Source: Rhizophagus irregularis
Taxonomy: Eukaryota > Glomeromycota > Glomeromycetes > Glomerales > Glomeraceae
Reading direction: 5' to 3'
NCBI RefSeq assembly: GCF_026210795.1
Contig: NC_089436.1
Location: 3,410,001 to 3,474,000, forward strand
Length of the DNA: 64,000 nt
Shown here: piece by piece, positions 34,951 to 48,569 of the stretch
Position numbering within the stretch: position 1 is the stretch's first letter
How the letters are laid out: the number at the start of each line of letters is the position of its first letter
The notes under the pieces: model-generated
Database searches by the model: none
The model's input: only the letters and a program-made list of their open reading frames with translations
Told to the model about the DNA's origin: nothing
Position numbers and translations under genes: made by a program

Positions 34951-35252
34951 TGACTATAAGTGAGTATAATAATATATTGTTGGATTAAATTAATTAGCAT
35001 GATTTGTTTCTATGACACAGCATGACAAGTCAAAGTATATCACGGACATGGGTTAAAACCATGGGTGGACCACGAAGGATATAACCTAGACACTTGAGAC
35101 ATGAAATGTAAGGTTAGAACCTTTGTTGATCGGTTGAATGGGGTGGATGATGTTTAGTACCTTATATAAGGGGAGTAACGTAAAATTGACCCAAAATAGT
35201 AATTTTACGTTACTTACTTAGCCAATTTCCGTTACTTACTTGTTACCTACCG

Positions 35253-36142
35253 ACTTAAAACATCTATATTTTCAAAATCAATGTAACAAAATATAATTGT
35301 ATTTAATGTATTTGAACATTTATGATTTTTTAATGATAATAATACTAAATTGTCTAAGAATTCATAATTACAATCAAATAAAATCTTGTTAATATTTTCT
35401 TGAGATTTAATTATTTGTAATGAATGATTTACGATTATTGGATTAACATGACGACGCGAAGGAAATAGAAAATAAAGTGATGAAATTGAATTGCAATTAG
35501 TACCGAGAAATCCAAAAAATTTTGTTATGTTATTATTTACTACATCAAAATCAAGTGTTAAACTCTTAATATTATTGATGAAATTCGGATTTTATAAGAT
35601 TAATTCAATAATTTCATTAAAATATCTATTATCACTACATTCAGCCATTTTAACTTCAAAACTACGTAAATTGACTTCGTTTTCAATGAGTATTAGAAAT
35701 AATGACTTAAACATTAATTTTGTGAAGTTTGACGGTAAATTTCTATTTCGTATGAAATAATTGGAATGCTGCTCTTTAGTTGTAAAAGTACTACCAACAG
35801 CTTTAGCCCATTCTTCAATAGAATTACGAACTTTATATGTATCTAAACGTTGAATGAATCTAGAATAATTAAATAATGTAATTGAAGTAAATAAATGTTA
35901 TTGATTACATAATAATTTAATTTTGCTTTATCATAATAATTCAAATAATGTAAATAAATTTCAATAAAACGATAATTTTTAGGAAATTTAATTGAAAATG
36001 GATCTTCCCATAATAATGGAATTGCTAAACGACACCATAATCTATTAACGAATGTAATGTTTTATAATCATAATGAAAATATTGTATAACTTTGTCTATT
36101 AACTCTGGTAAATCTCCTGAAAATAACTTTGAACATGTCAAA
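35253..36142 (-). pseudogene. F-box/LRR protein gene, 5' half (split by the 8.3-kb insertion)
   Basis: On the minus strand: CSKLFSGDLPELIDKVIQYF (F-box), then after a small deletion near 36050 RLWCRLAIPLLWEDPFS, after a shift near 35885 FNYSRFIQRLDTYKV and SIEEWAKAVGST, an in-frame TAA at 35592-35594 where the family has Gln, then FINNIKSLTLDF, LLSLKNHKCSNTLNTIIF and YIDFENIDVLS up to the insertion. The expected ATG reads TTG. Joined across the insertion, the frame continues directly into EVFNHLNVLES at 26930, showing that this was once one gene. Confidence 0.87.
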
Positions 36143-36721
36143 TTACCAAATGAAAAGAAAGAGAGAAAGGGGGATTTTAAAATTAAAAGTTACGTCAAAA
36201 TATGTATGTTTTGCAAACATTAAAAAATATTGTACGACAACTATCGGAACTTCCAAATCCGAAAGTGATTACCGGTATAATTAAATTTTAATAACATGAA
36301 AACTTGACTGTACCATAGACTATCAGAATGATAAAAGCCCATTAAACTTTGTATTATTTTATTTATTTATTTGTATACATGAATGGTACTCCATTTCTTT
36401 TATCTAGTCCGCACAAGATGCGCAATTGAAATTGGAAGTTGTGAAACAAATATCACGTTTTTTCAAAGTAAATCCTCAGATCGGAAGATATATTGTAAAT
36501 ATTTAATATAACAAGTTGCCTTAGTCCTTGACGGGATGTTCTGAGTTATTCCATGTGAGGCAATATCTTGAAATTAGAATTAGGAGTTATAACTGAACAT
36601 TTATTTTACTAATAAATAACTATACATGTATTAAGAAATGCCAAATTTTGAAATTATAAAATTAAAATTCAAATGATAACTAATCTATTATTATATAATA
36701 TATTTATCTTGTAGTAATCGC
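36143..36721. other. intergenic, no gene seen
   Basis: AT-rich, presumably the upstream region of the F-box pseudogene. No supportable feature. Confidence 0.35.
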
Positions 36722-36860
36722 TAATATTCTATTATAACTTCCCATGTTTAGCACAACTAATTGTGATAAATGTTATCCAGGTGCAAATAGTGTATCCAAT
36801 GACACTGTAACATCTGGTATTGTTAATGCTTGAGTTTTATGTATTATTATGGCTTGATTG
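36722..36860 (-). pseudogene. fragment of a PIF1-like helicase
   Basis: The minus strand encodes AIIIHKTQALTIPDVTVSLD then TLFAPG, the conserved C-terminal helicase block of PIF1 proteins (usually IHKTQGLTL...FAPGQ). It then loses frame. About 45 codons only. PIF1 relics are common debris of Helitrons in fungi; no other Helitron part adjoins it. Confidence 0.6.
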
Positions 36861-38046
36861 CTAACAAAAAAAAAAAAGATCTCAAGGGTTTAGAACGCAC
36901 CTTATCACGTGATATATATATTAAAATTTGATTGGCTAATTGTCTGGAGCATATTCTATTGTTATGCACTAGGCAATTTGATCGTCCAACCATACAATAT
37001 TCCTTCTGAAAATATTATTTTTTCTCCCTTTAAATGGTAAAAACTTTGAAATCGTAAGTAAATAGGTAAGAGTTTCTTGACTAAATACTTGTCTATTGTT
37101 ATTTTCACGTCTCTTTTTTTTATTTGAGGACGTTATTAACAAATCACGAGTAGGAAGGTGAGTTTCTTGATTTTTTTCATTATTTTGGTGCCTTTTTTTT
37201 TATTTAAGTACTATTAATATTTTCTTTCTTTCTTCATTTTTTTTAGGAACACCACGGGTCTTGGTATGGGATTTTTTTTTATTATTTTGCTGTTTTTTTT
37301 TTATTGAGAGCGCTATTAACGTTCTCTCCCTTTTATTTTTTAGGTTTACCTGGACTTCAGTATAGGTTTTGAAATCGCAAATATTATTATTGTGGTGTCT
37401 TTTTTATCTGTGAACACTCTTTTATTCCTTTTTTTTTTAGAAAATCCATTTTCAAGTTCAAAAAGAAAAATAAAAATAAAATAAAATAACTTGATAAATA
37501 AATAATTAGTTTAAAATAATAAATCATGTGATAAGGGTATGTTTGAAAGCAGGTGTGAATAATTAAAAAGAGAATAATAGATTTTTTTTTATTAAATATA
37601 TCATTCAAAAATAACTATCTTTTAAATTCTTAAAATTTTCTTAAACAATAAAAAATCATCATACAAGATTATAAGATATCAGATATACTGAAATTACTGT
37701 AATAATTTAGGTTTAGTTGTACTTATTTTATTCTTAAATCAAATACGATTAATTTATTGAGTAAAGAAAAAATGTAATAATTAAAAAAAAAAATTTAATA
37801 TATCTTTATTAATTTTTACGGTTTACAAATAAAATGAATAAATAAATAAATAAAAAAAAGATTAAGTAGTAAATAAATGTTCATATGCTATGTTTAATTT
37901 ATAAATAAGATATGTTTAAAATTCTTCCTAGGAAATATTAAAATTTATAAAGACACAACTTTTCACCGCTGCGTAAGCTATTTAAATAATAATAAGAAAT
38001 ATAACGTGTGTGAAATTTTTATGTTTCTTTTGCATCCTCGTTAGAT
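36861..38046. other. intergenic with three diverged ~115-bp repeats
   Basis: Near 37115-37440, TTTTTTATTTGAG/TTTATTTAAG/TTTATTGAGAG followed by a TATTAAC/TATTAATATT word and TTTTTAGG occur three times. Otherwise AT-rich; it holds the 3' flank of the sacsin-BTB gene. Confidence 0.45.
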
Positions 38047-41000
38047 CTATCGCTCGATAAGTTCTTTATTTGTTTCAATAAATTGTTCACAGAAATCTTT
38101 TAATCGTTCTGCATCAGATTCTTTTGCTCGTTTTAAAATGTCACGCACATTAGTAATACCAATATGGCGACTATTTATAATTATATCTTCTATTTCATTC
38201 TTGAATTCAACACCATAATAATCCGTTGCCTTTAACAAATCAACCAAAAATGTTAAGTAATAAGCTTTATAACTTTGTCCTGCTGGAATATCATTAGGTT
38301 TGCGTAAGACGGGTTTTGTTGCTTCTTCAAACGATTTCCCATGTAACCATCGGAGCAATACCCGGAAAATATCTGGACTAGTATCTCTTATTGTAATCAC
38401 AGATTTGTCCATTGTTGATTCACTTAAGCCGCTGTGAAACATTCTATCAAAATATGTTGAAGCAGCTATATGATAAAAGTAAATAGATTAAAAAATATTG
38501 ATAATTAAATACTTTGAACAAAAGTAAAGGCATCATAAATACCTGAAAGTACATATTTGTTAGCTCCAATTTTTTCTTTATCAATAATGAAAATAACATC
38601 ATGATGTTTATTATCCTGTATTTCAAGTTTATTTTGCAAAGAAATGACCAATTTTTCTTTTTGATCGAAAATTGGATTTGGTGATGGTGGTGGAGGTGGT
38701 TTCATTACAGAAGCTCCAGCATGTATGAGTAATTCCTTATATTCTTTTAAGTTATCATTGACTTTATACATTCCTTCTCTAACGTCATCATCTTGTATAT
38801 CAAATGTAAGTTCACTTCCTGCGACCCAATTTTGTTCATCAAATGGATCGTCTCCATTTAAAAATATTTTCTTGTCAGGTTTTTTATCTATTTTCAATTT
38901 AATTAACGTCTCGTAATGCTTATGTTCAGAAATTTTATTATTCATCTCCTGGTAGATTTCGTTAATTACACCTTTTAGCTCTTTCTTATACTTATAATTT
39001 CCATTCCAAGATTGTTCTTTTGACATTTTTTCAATAACAAACCAATGTTCAATAATATTTTCTGCGGATGGTTTATCAATTCCTTGGTAGCGTTCATTGA
39101 ATCTTGAGGTTGGATCAACATGTTCATCGAATAAAGGACATTGAGTCCAACATAGGTTCATATATTTACGAGAACAAAGGTTTTCAAAAGATTCAAATAA
39201 TGAAACCTCCTTCAGCTTCTTGTAAAATTGGGTTTGAATATTCTTTTCTGTTGGAACGAATTTGATTCTCTTAATTTTGTTCCATTGTTCGTTATTAAAT
39301 TCCAAAGAATTTATATTTTGGTATAAATATTGCACTAAGTTTCTTGCTCGTTCTTTAACTACACTTGGGTTTCCTCGTTCAATCTGTAGTTCAATTTCTT
39401 GTACACAATCAACAAATATACTACAATTTACTTGGTGTTTAAGACCGATTCTTTTAAGAGAATTTAAACAATCACGATTGTTTTGTAATTCTGGTGGTAG
39501 AATTTTGTCAGTGTCCGCAAAAATACTGCGGAACAATGGATTGTCCATGTCGTATAAAGTATTGGCACTTACAAATTCGGTAAGTGACTTGTTAGGTATC
39601 ACTTCTTCTTGTTTGAAATATTCCTCAATTTCTGAATTGTTTAACAATAAAACGGCCTGCAAGAAAGGAATATATTCTTTGGGAGGAGTCGAAAATTTGG
39701 CGAAACTTGGCAATATTTGATCTTTGACGTAATCTAATTCAGTTATAAAGGTAGCACCTAATTTAATAAGTGTGTTGAAGTCAGATTTATCGTTGCACTT
39801 GTAGATGGAGATATCCCTACGAAATGAGAAAAATGGAAGATCGTATGGGAGAAGGATTCCGGATCTTGCATTAATATTATCTTCACAAAAATGTATTGGC
39901 CAAATAGGTAAAGAAACAAGAATATCCATAAAATCATCTTGGTGTTTCGCATGTTCTGTTAAAATAAAAAAGGTTATAAAATACAGAATATTGTCGTCTT
40001 TAAAATAAATAACCAATATTTATTTCGTTACCTATTAACGTATCAATTTCTTCATTAATGAATGCCCTGAACTTTTTGTAGTCTGAAGGTGATAAATTAC
40101 TATTCTCAAACAACTGTTTCAAATCCTCCATATTTGTATATGACAAAGCCTTCTCCAAAGAATTAAGTATATTTGTAGGCGTGCATTGCACAACACATTT
40201 TTTGAGATCTTCATGAGTATCAAATGACATATCAGTAAAACGTATGTTTAATTTTACTAATATAGAAAATAATCTATGTTTCTCATTTTCATTTTTAGGC
40301 GCGTACAAAAGTGGATTTGATATATCAGGTTTTATAAGCATGTTAGAAGGCTTATTCACCGGTAACAGTGGAAATTCCGAAAGTTTTGAATATTCTACAT
40401 TTTCTTCATATTTAAATATCATTGACCATATTTTTTGAAGCCAATTATTATTTTTATGTTCTCCATTTGGGTCCCATGGAAGACTTATATCTACACTTGG
40501 TAATTCGACTTTTAAAAGATCAAAAATTGCTGAAGCATCGAATTTTTGTATATTTGTAACTTTGGAAAATTCGTCACTGGAAAAGATTTCTAACAGATCT
40601 TTCGGTAATTTAATAGAGATAAGTCTAGATTGACAATTCGGAAACAAATCTAAATGCTTTTGTTTACCGATATAATAAATTGGTTGTTCACCAAACTTTC
40701 CAACAGAACCATCGCTCAATGGGATCAATGGCAAACTAGTTAGTTTCTCAAAAGAATCCTTGTCTTGAAGTATAAAAGTAAGTAATTGGAATAATGAATC
40801 CTGTGTATCATCATCGTTACGGATAATATTATTACTCTTAAGTTTCATTAGTTGTAATTCTTTGCATATTAATTTTCCGCTGATAGGTGTATATGGAAAA
40901 TTCATAGGTTTCTTAGATTTAACAATCTCATCTAATTGTCCCATCTTGTCTTTATCAAGCTTCACAACTCGAATAGGAACTTCTAAGTTAACCAATATAT

Positions 41001-44000
41001 TTGCAATGTCTGATTCCTCTTCTTCGAGAATTCTAGCCTCCTTCAATGAAACAAATTGTCCACCATTAGCTTCAGTCCAGAAAAACTTTTGTTCTTTGAC
41101 GCCTAACTTCCTAACAACATTTAAACCGTAAATTTTATACAAATCCGTTGAATATTTATTGATAGGCCAAAAATATTTTGCAGTATGAGGTGTGAAATTT
41201 GTGCCTTCTTCTAAGTGCCTAGCTTCCTCAAGTTTTACAATATATTCAAGTAGTTTAATATGTAAGTCAGGTAAAACCTCATGTAGAATATATGTATTCC
41301 ACTTTGCATTATCACAATCGGATTTCAAGAAATCATTTTCAATTTGTAGTCTTGAACTAGATAAAGAAAAGTTTCCGTTCAAATGAACTCCTAATTTGCT
41401 GTCCATCGATAGTGATAAATAAGAAAATATTTCACCCTTGAGCTTAGGAGGATTCGGAAACTGCAATATGCAATAAATTAGTCAATGATTTAACAATAGA
41501 TAATAGTAATTGCAATAGAAAAAATTAACTACCGATTCAGCTTTTAATTCATCCAATGATTTTTCATTTGATCGTGCAAGCAAAGAAGCAACTCCTCCTC
41601 TTGGCTTTTTTTTTAACAAATGATTATTAGTTATAAAATCAAATACAATTAAGCATGAAAAAAATCAAATCAATTGAAATCAACCAATTTACCTTGATTC
41701 GTTTTTCTTGCGAAAATTCTTTAAGTTCTTTAAACTCTGACTTGATTTTGTCATGTCCTCCCGTACATATAGCCCATATCTCTGAAACTTTTTGTCTGCG
41801 ATTAATTATTTCAATATCTGATTGATAAATTTGTGCATCATCAATACTATCAATAACTTTTTGACGTGCATCACGACAACTGGCGATATTATCAATTTTT
41901 GCTTGCCATATTAGATTTGGGCTTTGTTCCTTCATCTCATATAAACTACATGATTCAATATTTCTTAAAAAGAGCATCTCTTTGTTACCCTCCACATCAT
42001 TAAATATTCTAAGGATATCGTTAATTTCAAGTACTTGACTTGAAATTTTACTTTTATAAGTCCTAAGTGGAAGTCTAAATAATGTTCCTTTGAATTCTTT
42101 TGTAAAGTCACAACCTTCTATGGCCCCATAAGGATAACACTGATCTGGGAAACGTTTTTTAAATTCCATTTCAATAAAATTCATTCGAATACCTTTCAAT
42201 TTTCTAGGAGGATATCCTGTCGCCGGAAGAAATTTTGCGTGTGGGTCAATAAATGCGATAGTTTCTCCGCTCACTAAGCTTGGTAAATCTGTAATGTGAA
42301 AAGCACAATTGAATCCCAATCCAAATTTTCCAATTCTAGTATCATTTTCATTTTCATCACGAGATTTCCCTCCAATTCCGATATTGAGTAATGCTTGAAA
42401 GTCTTTCTCTGAAAACTCTGCATCATTGTATATCCATATCGCAGGACCTTGCAATTCTTTCATTTCATTTGTTAATAAAGAATCTTTATGATTAATATGA
42501 TTTCTTCGATCTACTATTACTGAAAATCGCGTGGCTTTTGCATCATCTGCATTCTGTACGTAAATAAATTTGTTATTCGATATTATTTTTTGAATCTAAA
42601 GGTTTGCACTATAACATTACTAAAATTACTTATTACTTACTTGCAGAAATTCTCTAATTATTTGATTTGGAGAATAATCCTAATTTTGTAAACAAAATTT
42701 TAGTACATGCTACAATAAAACAACTAATAAAATAATAAAATTAGGTAAATTACTTTGATAATATTGTTAATTCTTGTGGTTAGTAATTCTTTCTGTTCAT
42801 ATGGTTCCCAACTACTACCTCCAGTGTCTAGGTGTGATATTTCTGATGTTAATACATAATTGAATAATAAATAGAACATCATTAAATTTATCATAATTAC
42901 CGCATATTTTTCCTGTTAAAGTCTGCATATTCAATTCTTTAGCAGTATACCGTGACACTAAGGAATGAGCAATCGCATATTTGTTTTTCTCTTCGTCATC
43001 AAGTCTGTTACCCATGTCATCATAATGAATGTTTCGTAAATCTACAAGTACATTTTTAGTACTTGGAATCAATAACCCATTCAACCTTTCCGAATCATTT
43101 TCTTTCATGAAAACTCCTATTTGTAATGTTGCAATTTCATCAAGAATCTGAACGACATTTTTTATTTCTTCTATTGATAAATTTTTATTTTCATCCTTTT
43201 CAACCATATTTCTAATAACTAAAATTAAATCTTTAGCTTCAATCTTATCTCGAACTCCCATAGCTTTAAATAAATTTATAAATTGCTTATATTCTTTAGG
43301 AAGTTTGGTAACTAAGGAGTCGTTACCCGTAAGTTTTTTAGGAAGATCAATAACAACATTATCAGCCGAACGAAATGTATTTTCGCACAAAATCCACGAT
43401 TTAGTTTTCAAAGAATCTTTCATATCATCGAATTTGGCCTGTTCATTTCGAAATATTGAATCCATATATGTATAAATCGAATTACAGATTAATTGCAAAT
43501 CCCTTGGTGGTTGTTTTCTAGTTACATATTCACAACAATATTCTAACTGTTTTAGAACCGTATTAACATTAGGATAAGTATTCCAATTTAAAAGATCCAA
43601 AAAGTTTACATCCTTAATATTATATTCCAGAATTGGTGCTACAAAACAAACTAGATATTTGTGTTCTTGATAATAACAATCCTGAGGCCTCGAAAAGGAT
43701 TTCCTTCCAGATTCATTAGCAATCGTGGTCGGAATCCACTCATTTCTTAAAATAGCATCCGAGAGTGTGGTGCTATATAACTGATCCCAATTTTCATCAA
43801 TATATTTGACAAGTCTCATTGCATTAGTATGAATTAAATCGGGAATGCTAGTTTGCTTTTTCTCTATAATAGTATTTATTCGAGAAATGATATCATTTGT
43901 AGTAAGAGATGATTTAATTCCTAATTGTTTCAAATTCGTAAGGAACTTATTATTTGCATATTTGCCGGCGGGAAAGACCCGTTCATTTTCAAAAAATAGA

Positions 44001-47000
44001 TCAATTACTTTCTTTTTTTCAGGGTCAAACAACTGTATTGGTTTAAATAACTTTGGATTATAGGGTAATGTTCTTTGTTTTGACTCCTTATGTGTACCAG
44101 CAGGTACAAAAGACTTTCTTCCAAGGTCATTCTTCAATTTTTCGTCAAGTATAGATGGTAATCGATCAAAAAGGTTGTCAACTACTATATCTATGTCTTT
44201 TAATGATTGCTTTTCAAGAAATGGGATTACGCATTTTCGCCAATAATCATTTACGGATAATCGGTGAATTTTAAGAATATCTTCCAATATATAACACAAA
44301 TTTTGCGAGCTAGCGTCAAGAAATCCTCCCTCTCGACTTGGATAGATAATTTTTCCATATGTTTTTTCTTCTTCACGAGGCAAAAGATACCAATTTCTAC
44401 CCTTAGATGTTAATGAGTTTGACGAATTAGAACCAATTTCAGTAAAAATTGGAAAGCATTTGATAACTTCGGTATGTTCTGACGCTAGTTGATACTGATA
44501 CGGTTGCAAATAAATAGATAAATATTTAATGAACTTTGATATCTCATTATTTTGTAACTTGCAATTTAAATTTCCTGGATATGAAGGATTAGCTCGGAAC
44601 GAAGTCAAGACTGATATAATCTCATCAGGCTTGATAATATACGGATTTATCCTAACGAAAGTAAAAAGATATTTAGTTTATTTAAAATATTATAATAAAA
44701 GTGATTTCAGAAATACTCACCTATTACACTCAATGTTAAATCTATTGTCAACAAAAACAGCACCAAATTTTTCAAAAATTGAAATATAATCACCAAATGA
44801 AGAATTGCCTATTTTACTAAAAAATATTTTTGTAGTAGTTTTTAACTTTCTAAGAGTAGAACGATTTGTTGGTATTAGATGAATATCTTCAAATTTTTTT
44901 AAATCCCAATCCCTATAAATTAGGTTTTCCCATAACTGATAAATCCACTCCCGATTATTACTTATTGGTATCTCCTCGCATTTTTTATTTCCTAATTTAT
45001 ATTTGATCATATCGGCAACGGCGGATTCGTCTAAAATTTTGATGTTTAAATTCCATCCAGCTTTTGCATTTTTATACAAACATTCATACAAATCAAAATC
45101 GATTGATTTGTCAATAAACTTGTGCAATTGGTTTGTAAACATGTTATCATTATTTCTATTATAATCATCTAGATCTGGATCAAGATATACGTTTGAATTT
45201 CTTGATCGTGTTGTTAAAGTACCAAGAGTGCCATCCGCGAGTGGAATCATTTTGAAACCATCTAATGAACTGAACTTTTTATCTTGTAATATGTATTTAA
45301 ATAATTTTAAGACATCTTTTCTCTCTATTACGTCATGTTCCCATCTAGTACTATTGGATTTTAAATAAGTACGAATAATTGTAGGAGATAAAAGCTTGAG
45401 GGAATTTTCGTGTCTAGAATTTTTTAAGGCTCCAATAATGGAGTGCGAATTTAATATAATAGGAAATCCAATATTTTCAATTGTATCATATAGATCATAA
45501 ATAGGCCATTTTTCATCTTTCAAATAGCCATTGTATATCGAAAGCCAATAAAATTTAGATTCTTGAAATGAGGATGTATCATATGAATCATTCGGTACTC
45601 CATTTACTGTTCCGATGGTATTTGATGTAGAAGGTCCTTTGAACACATGGTCCTCAATATCAAGATTTGATACAACGTTTTGCAATAGATCTTTACAAAA
45701 ACTAATCAATGCACTTTTTTTGTCCCTATTTACTATTGGCCAGAATTTATGCACATCCTTTGGTTGAACTCTAGGGATTTTGAACGGTAGTTCGCGAAGA
45801 AATTTTGCCCAAGCTTTGGGTAAAACTTTTTCAAATAAATATCGATTCCATTCAACCTTCAGACGAGCCAATGCATCAGCCGCCTAAAAAATTCAATTTT
45901 CAATTATTAAAGTATATATGCGTATATGTGCAATAAGAAAAAAAGTAATTTGTAAAATTTTCGATTATTTACCAAGTCCTCATTATCTGCAGCCGACCAT
46001 AGAGCACGTCGATTAGTACTAACCTATTAAGCAAAAGCAAATAAAAAAAAATGATTTAATATCAACATTATATTCAATGTCAAAGATTACTTGATTCCTA
46101 CCGCAAAATATCCATGCACGGAAACGTGAAAAGGCATATTAACTGGAAGAGGTAAAAAGCAAAATAATTTTCCAGTAACTTCTAAATCACTCAAAGGTAG
46201 AGCTAAACCAACATTTGGAATAAATTTATATTCCCCAATATTTCTCTTAAAATTTTTCTGAAAATATGCTTCGGTTTCGAGTAAACTATCAAGATAATTT
46301 AAAATCAACCAATTGTTAGTTTCTTTACTACAGCCTCTCTCCTGTCTAGAGAATGATGCGACATATGATGATGTTTCTAATTGGTCGTCTCTTAGTTCCT
46401 TTGATTTCAGCGAATTCATCATAGGTACAATATTTTCAGATATCAAACGACGTTGGCTTCGAACTTGATCAGCATTCTCCAATTGGATTGTATAAAGCAA
46501 TTCGAGTTTATTAGCGCCCTCTTTCAACTCATAGAAGCAAATACGTTCAACATGTTTTAAAAATAATAAGCAATTGATGCTTTCATTTTCGTAAAACCTA
46601 TGAAACATTTCCAAGATTTCTTGTGTCTTATAAATTTTTTTAGAAATATCCGATTGATCATTATCACGAAGAGGATAACGAAAGATAGTGCCTTTAAATG
46701 GTTTTTTAAATGGACTAGTACTAGACTCATTACACGGGATTATGAAAGGATCAAATTGATCACGATAACTTTCGGCCAAATTTTTTTCAACAAAGTTGAA
46801 ACTTTTTCCACCATTATAATACCATTTATGTGGATCAAGAATAACGTATTTATCACCAGTAATGAACGTAGGAGAATCAGTGATATGATAAATTGAATTA
46901 AACCCGACACCCATTACTAAAGATAATAAAGATAATTTATAATATATATAGTAGATAAAGTTATTAGCATGATATCATTGATGCACAATACTAAAAAAAA

Positions 47001-47333
47001 AAAAATTTTTTTACCTCCAATTTTATCAAATTGGTCACGTTTTTCACTATCAGCAAGTTTTAACAAGGAACTAAAATCTCTTTCCTTAAAAGTTTCACTA
47101 TTTATTGCTAAAAGCGCGGGACCTTGAAATCTTCGCAATTCTGGTTTAAATAATTTATTGGACGAATACGTATTATGGTCCAAAATAAAAATTTGTTCAG
47201 TACTTTTAGCATCATCTGAATTTTGAAGAATTTCACGAAGTACTTGTGAACCATCTGGATATTCTTCAAGAATTCTACGTAAACGATGAGTGTAAGGTTC
47301 ATTTGGATTAAAATCGTCTCCTTCTGGTTCCAT
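38047..47333 (-). CDS. sacsin-like protein with two HSP90-type ATPase modules and a C-terminal BTB domain
   Basis: Twelve exons join in one frame to ~2,806 aa: 47333-47015, 46916-46102, 46023-45973, 45883-44721, 44651-42901, 42842-42754, 42679-42641, 42553-41693, 41604-41533, 41460-40032, 39955-38543, 38465-38047. All introns are GT-AG and phases agree. Module 1 has LREILQNSDDAKST and GVGFNSIYHITDSP; module 2 has IIREFLQNADDAKAT and GKFGLGFNCAFHITDLP, the N and G2 boxes of the GHKL fold. Each is followed by ~1,000 residues of SIRPT-type region (HGYFAVSTNRRALWS, NGEH-like WDP blocks). The C-terminus is a BTB fold (DVIFIIDKEKIGANKYVLS, STYFDRMFHSGL). Sacsins are chaperone-like; a BTB domain suggests a cullin-3 adaptor role (inference). 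No lesion seen. Confidence 0.88.
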
Positions 47334-48511
47334 TTTTTTTATTTGAAATTAAGAATATATATTAAATATATATTGTGTGATATTATGAAAATTTCAGAAA
47401 GTTAATAATAACTTTCCGATAACGAAATAATAAAGGAGAATTTAGTGAAGTTTTAAAAAATTTTTAATTTATAAAAACTTCTGGGATTTTGATTTTTTTT
47501 TAAACGATGCATCATGTTTATTTATAAAGTTTTTAAAAAATCTGGTGTTCAAAAAATAGTTTGTGATAAGATAAAGCATTTGGAAAATTGATTTTTTTTT
47601 TTCTTATTAAAGCGAATAAGGTGCAGAGCAATAATAGCACTTTGTATTCGAAACAGATCCATTCGTGTATTTCTTAATAAAGTAGGAACTTTGTTTTGAA
47701 CGCTAACGCCATATCAAATAAACTTCTATTGTATCCAAGAAAGGTAATTACTTATTCCTTAATAAAGTTTACAAAGCATAATTGGGAGTAATCACTCCGT
47801 GAATAGTGACGATCATAACCCTTGAAACTGGTGTAACAGATACAAAATTAAAAACTAAGGGGGTAACAACGGGAAAACGATTTAATTTTTGGCCACGTTG
47901 TTTAGTTTTCAAAACAGTATTTTTGTAAAAGTCGTAACTTGTGATTTTTGTACAAATTACGTACAGTTTCAAATTTTGAGTAATACAATTTTTTGTACTT
48001 CATATTATAAGAGATTTTGTGTGGTACAATTAATTTTTGTACTCCGTATGCAGATTGCATATTTTATTTCAAATTCCTAATGGTTGAATACTAATTTGGC
48101 TTTGGATTGCCAATTAAGAATTAGCCAACTACGTACTTGTATAAATTATCACATTAGCTATAAGTGTCCAAGATTCATGTTTATGTCGATCACGTCGTTT
48201 TGGTAATGTAAATACGGCGTATTAAATTTTATCCCGATTGAATGGTTATTGGACAATTTTTATTGGTATTATTAACACCTATTAGAAAATAAAATAGTGA
48301 TTTATGATCTGTCACATTCTACTCGGCAAAAGAATTTAGAATGCACGATTACTATGTACATAATATTCTGTAATAATAAGTTCATGTTTTAGCTACGTTT
48401 CATATTACTGCGAAATAAAGTTCACTATCGTATGAATGTATACCAAATGTGTCAAATTTTAATTCAGTTTTTTGCGCATAATATTACATATTACGTCTGA
48501 TCGTTGATCGA
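47334..48511. other. intergenic, upstream of the sacsin-BTB gene
   Basis: No gene seen. It contains the sacsin-BTB promoter side. Base composition rises gradually toward the right. Confidence 0.4.
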
Positions 48512-48557
48512 GTGGGATACCACATGAAATATAATTATATTTCATGTGGTATCCCAC
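48512..48557. repeat. 46-bp perfect palindrome
   Basis: Both halves are exact reverse complements without a spacer; the outer arm is GTGGGATACCACATGAAATA and the centre AATATAATTATATT. It would extrude as a 23-bp cruciform. It directly precedes the 18-bp array. Confidence 0.93.
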
Positions 48558-48569
48558 TTATCCTAGATT

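Larger units (their letters stand above)
31150..35145 (-). repeat. right arm of the giant inverted repeat
   Basis: Inverted counterpart of the left arm. It is longer because of MITE insertions at 32845-33149 and 34047-34423 and a different number of 99-bp units. Confidence 0.85.
26940..35252. mobile_element. 8.3-kb fold-back element, Mutator-like in duplication length
   Basis: Bounded by the 9-bp duplication ACTTAAAAC (26931-26939 and 35253-35261) inside an F-box gene. The two termini align base for base over ~27 nt with the shared core AAGTAAGTAACG, and subterminal ACGTTACT/CTTATATAAGGTAC words recur in both ends. Inside, long imperfect inverted arms (about 28195-31050 and 31150-35145) meet at ~31,104. 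The left arm is preceded by ~1.1 kb that is absent from the right. The right arm holds two later MITEs. No transposase is seen. A 9-bp duplication and long TIRs fit a non-autonomous MULE; a fold-back element of another class is possible. Confidence 0.88.

Noticed and set aside
35491..35760. 89-aa open frame on the + strand
   Set aside because: Antisense shadow of the F-box pseudogene, whose homology lies on the minus strand.
37387..37608. 73-aa hydrophobic open frame on the minus strand
   Set aside because: T-rich low-complexity DNA; a Leu/Phe run arises by composition.
42815..44608. Treating the second sacsin module as a separate gene
   Set aside because: A GT-AG intron (42900-42843) and the following small exons restore one frame from module 1 into IIREFLQNADDAKAT.
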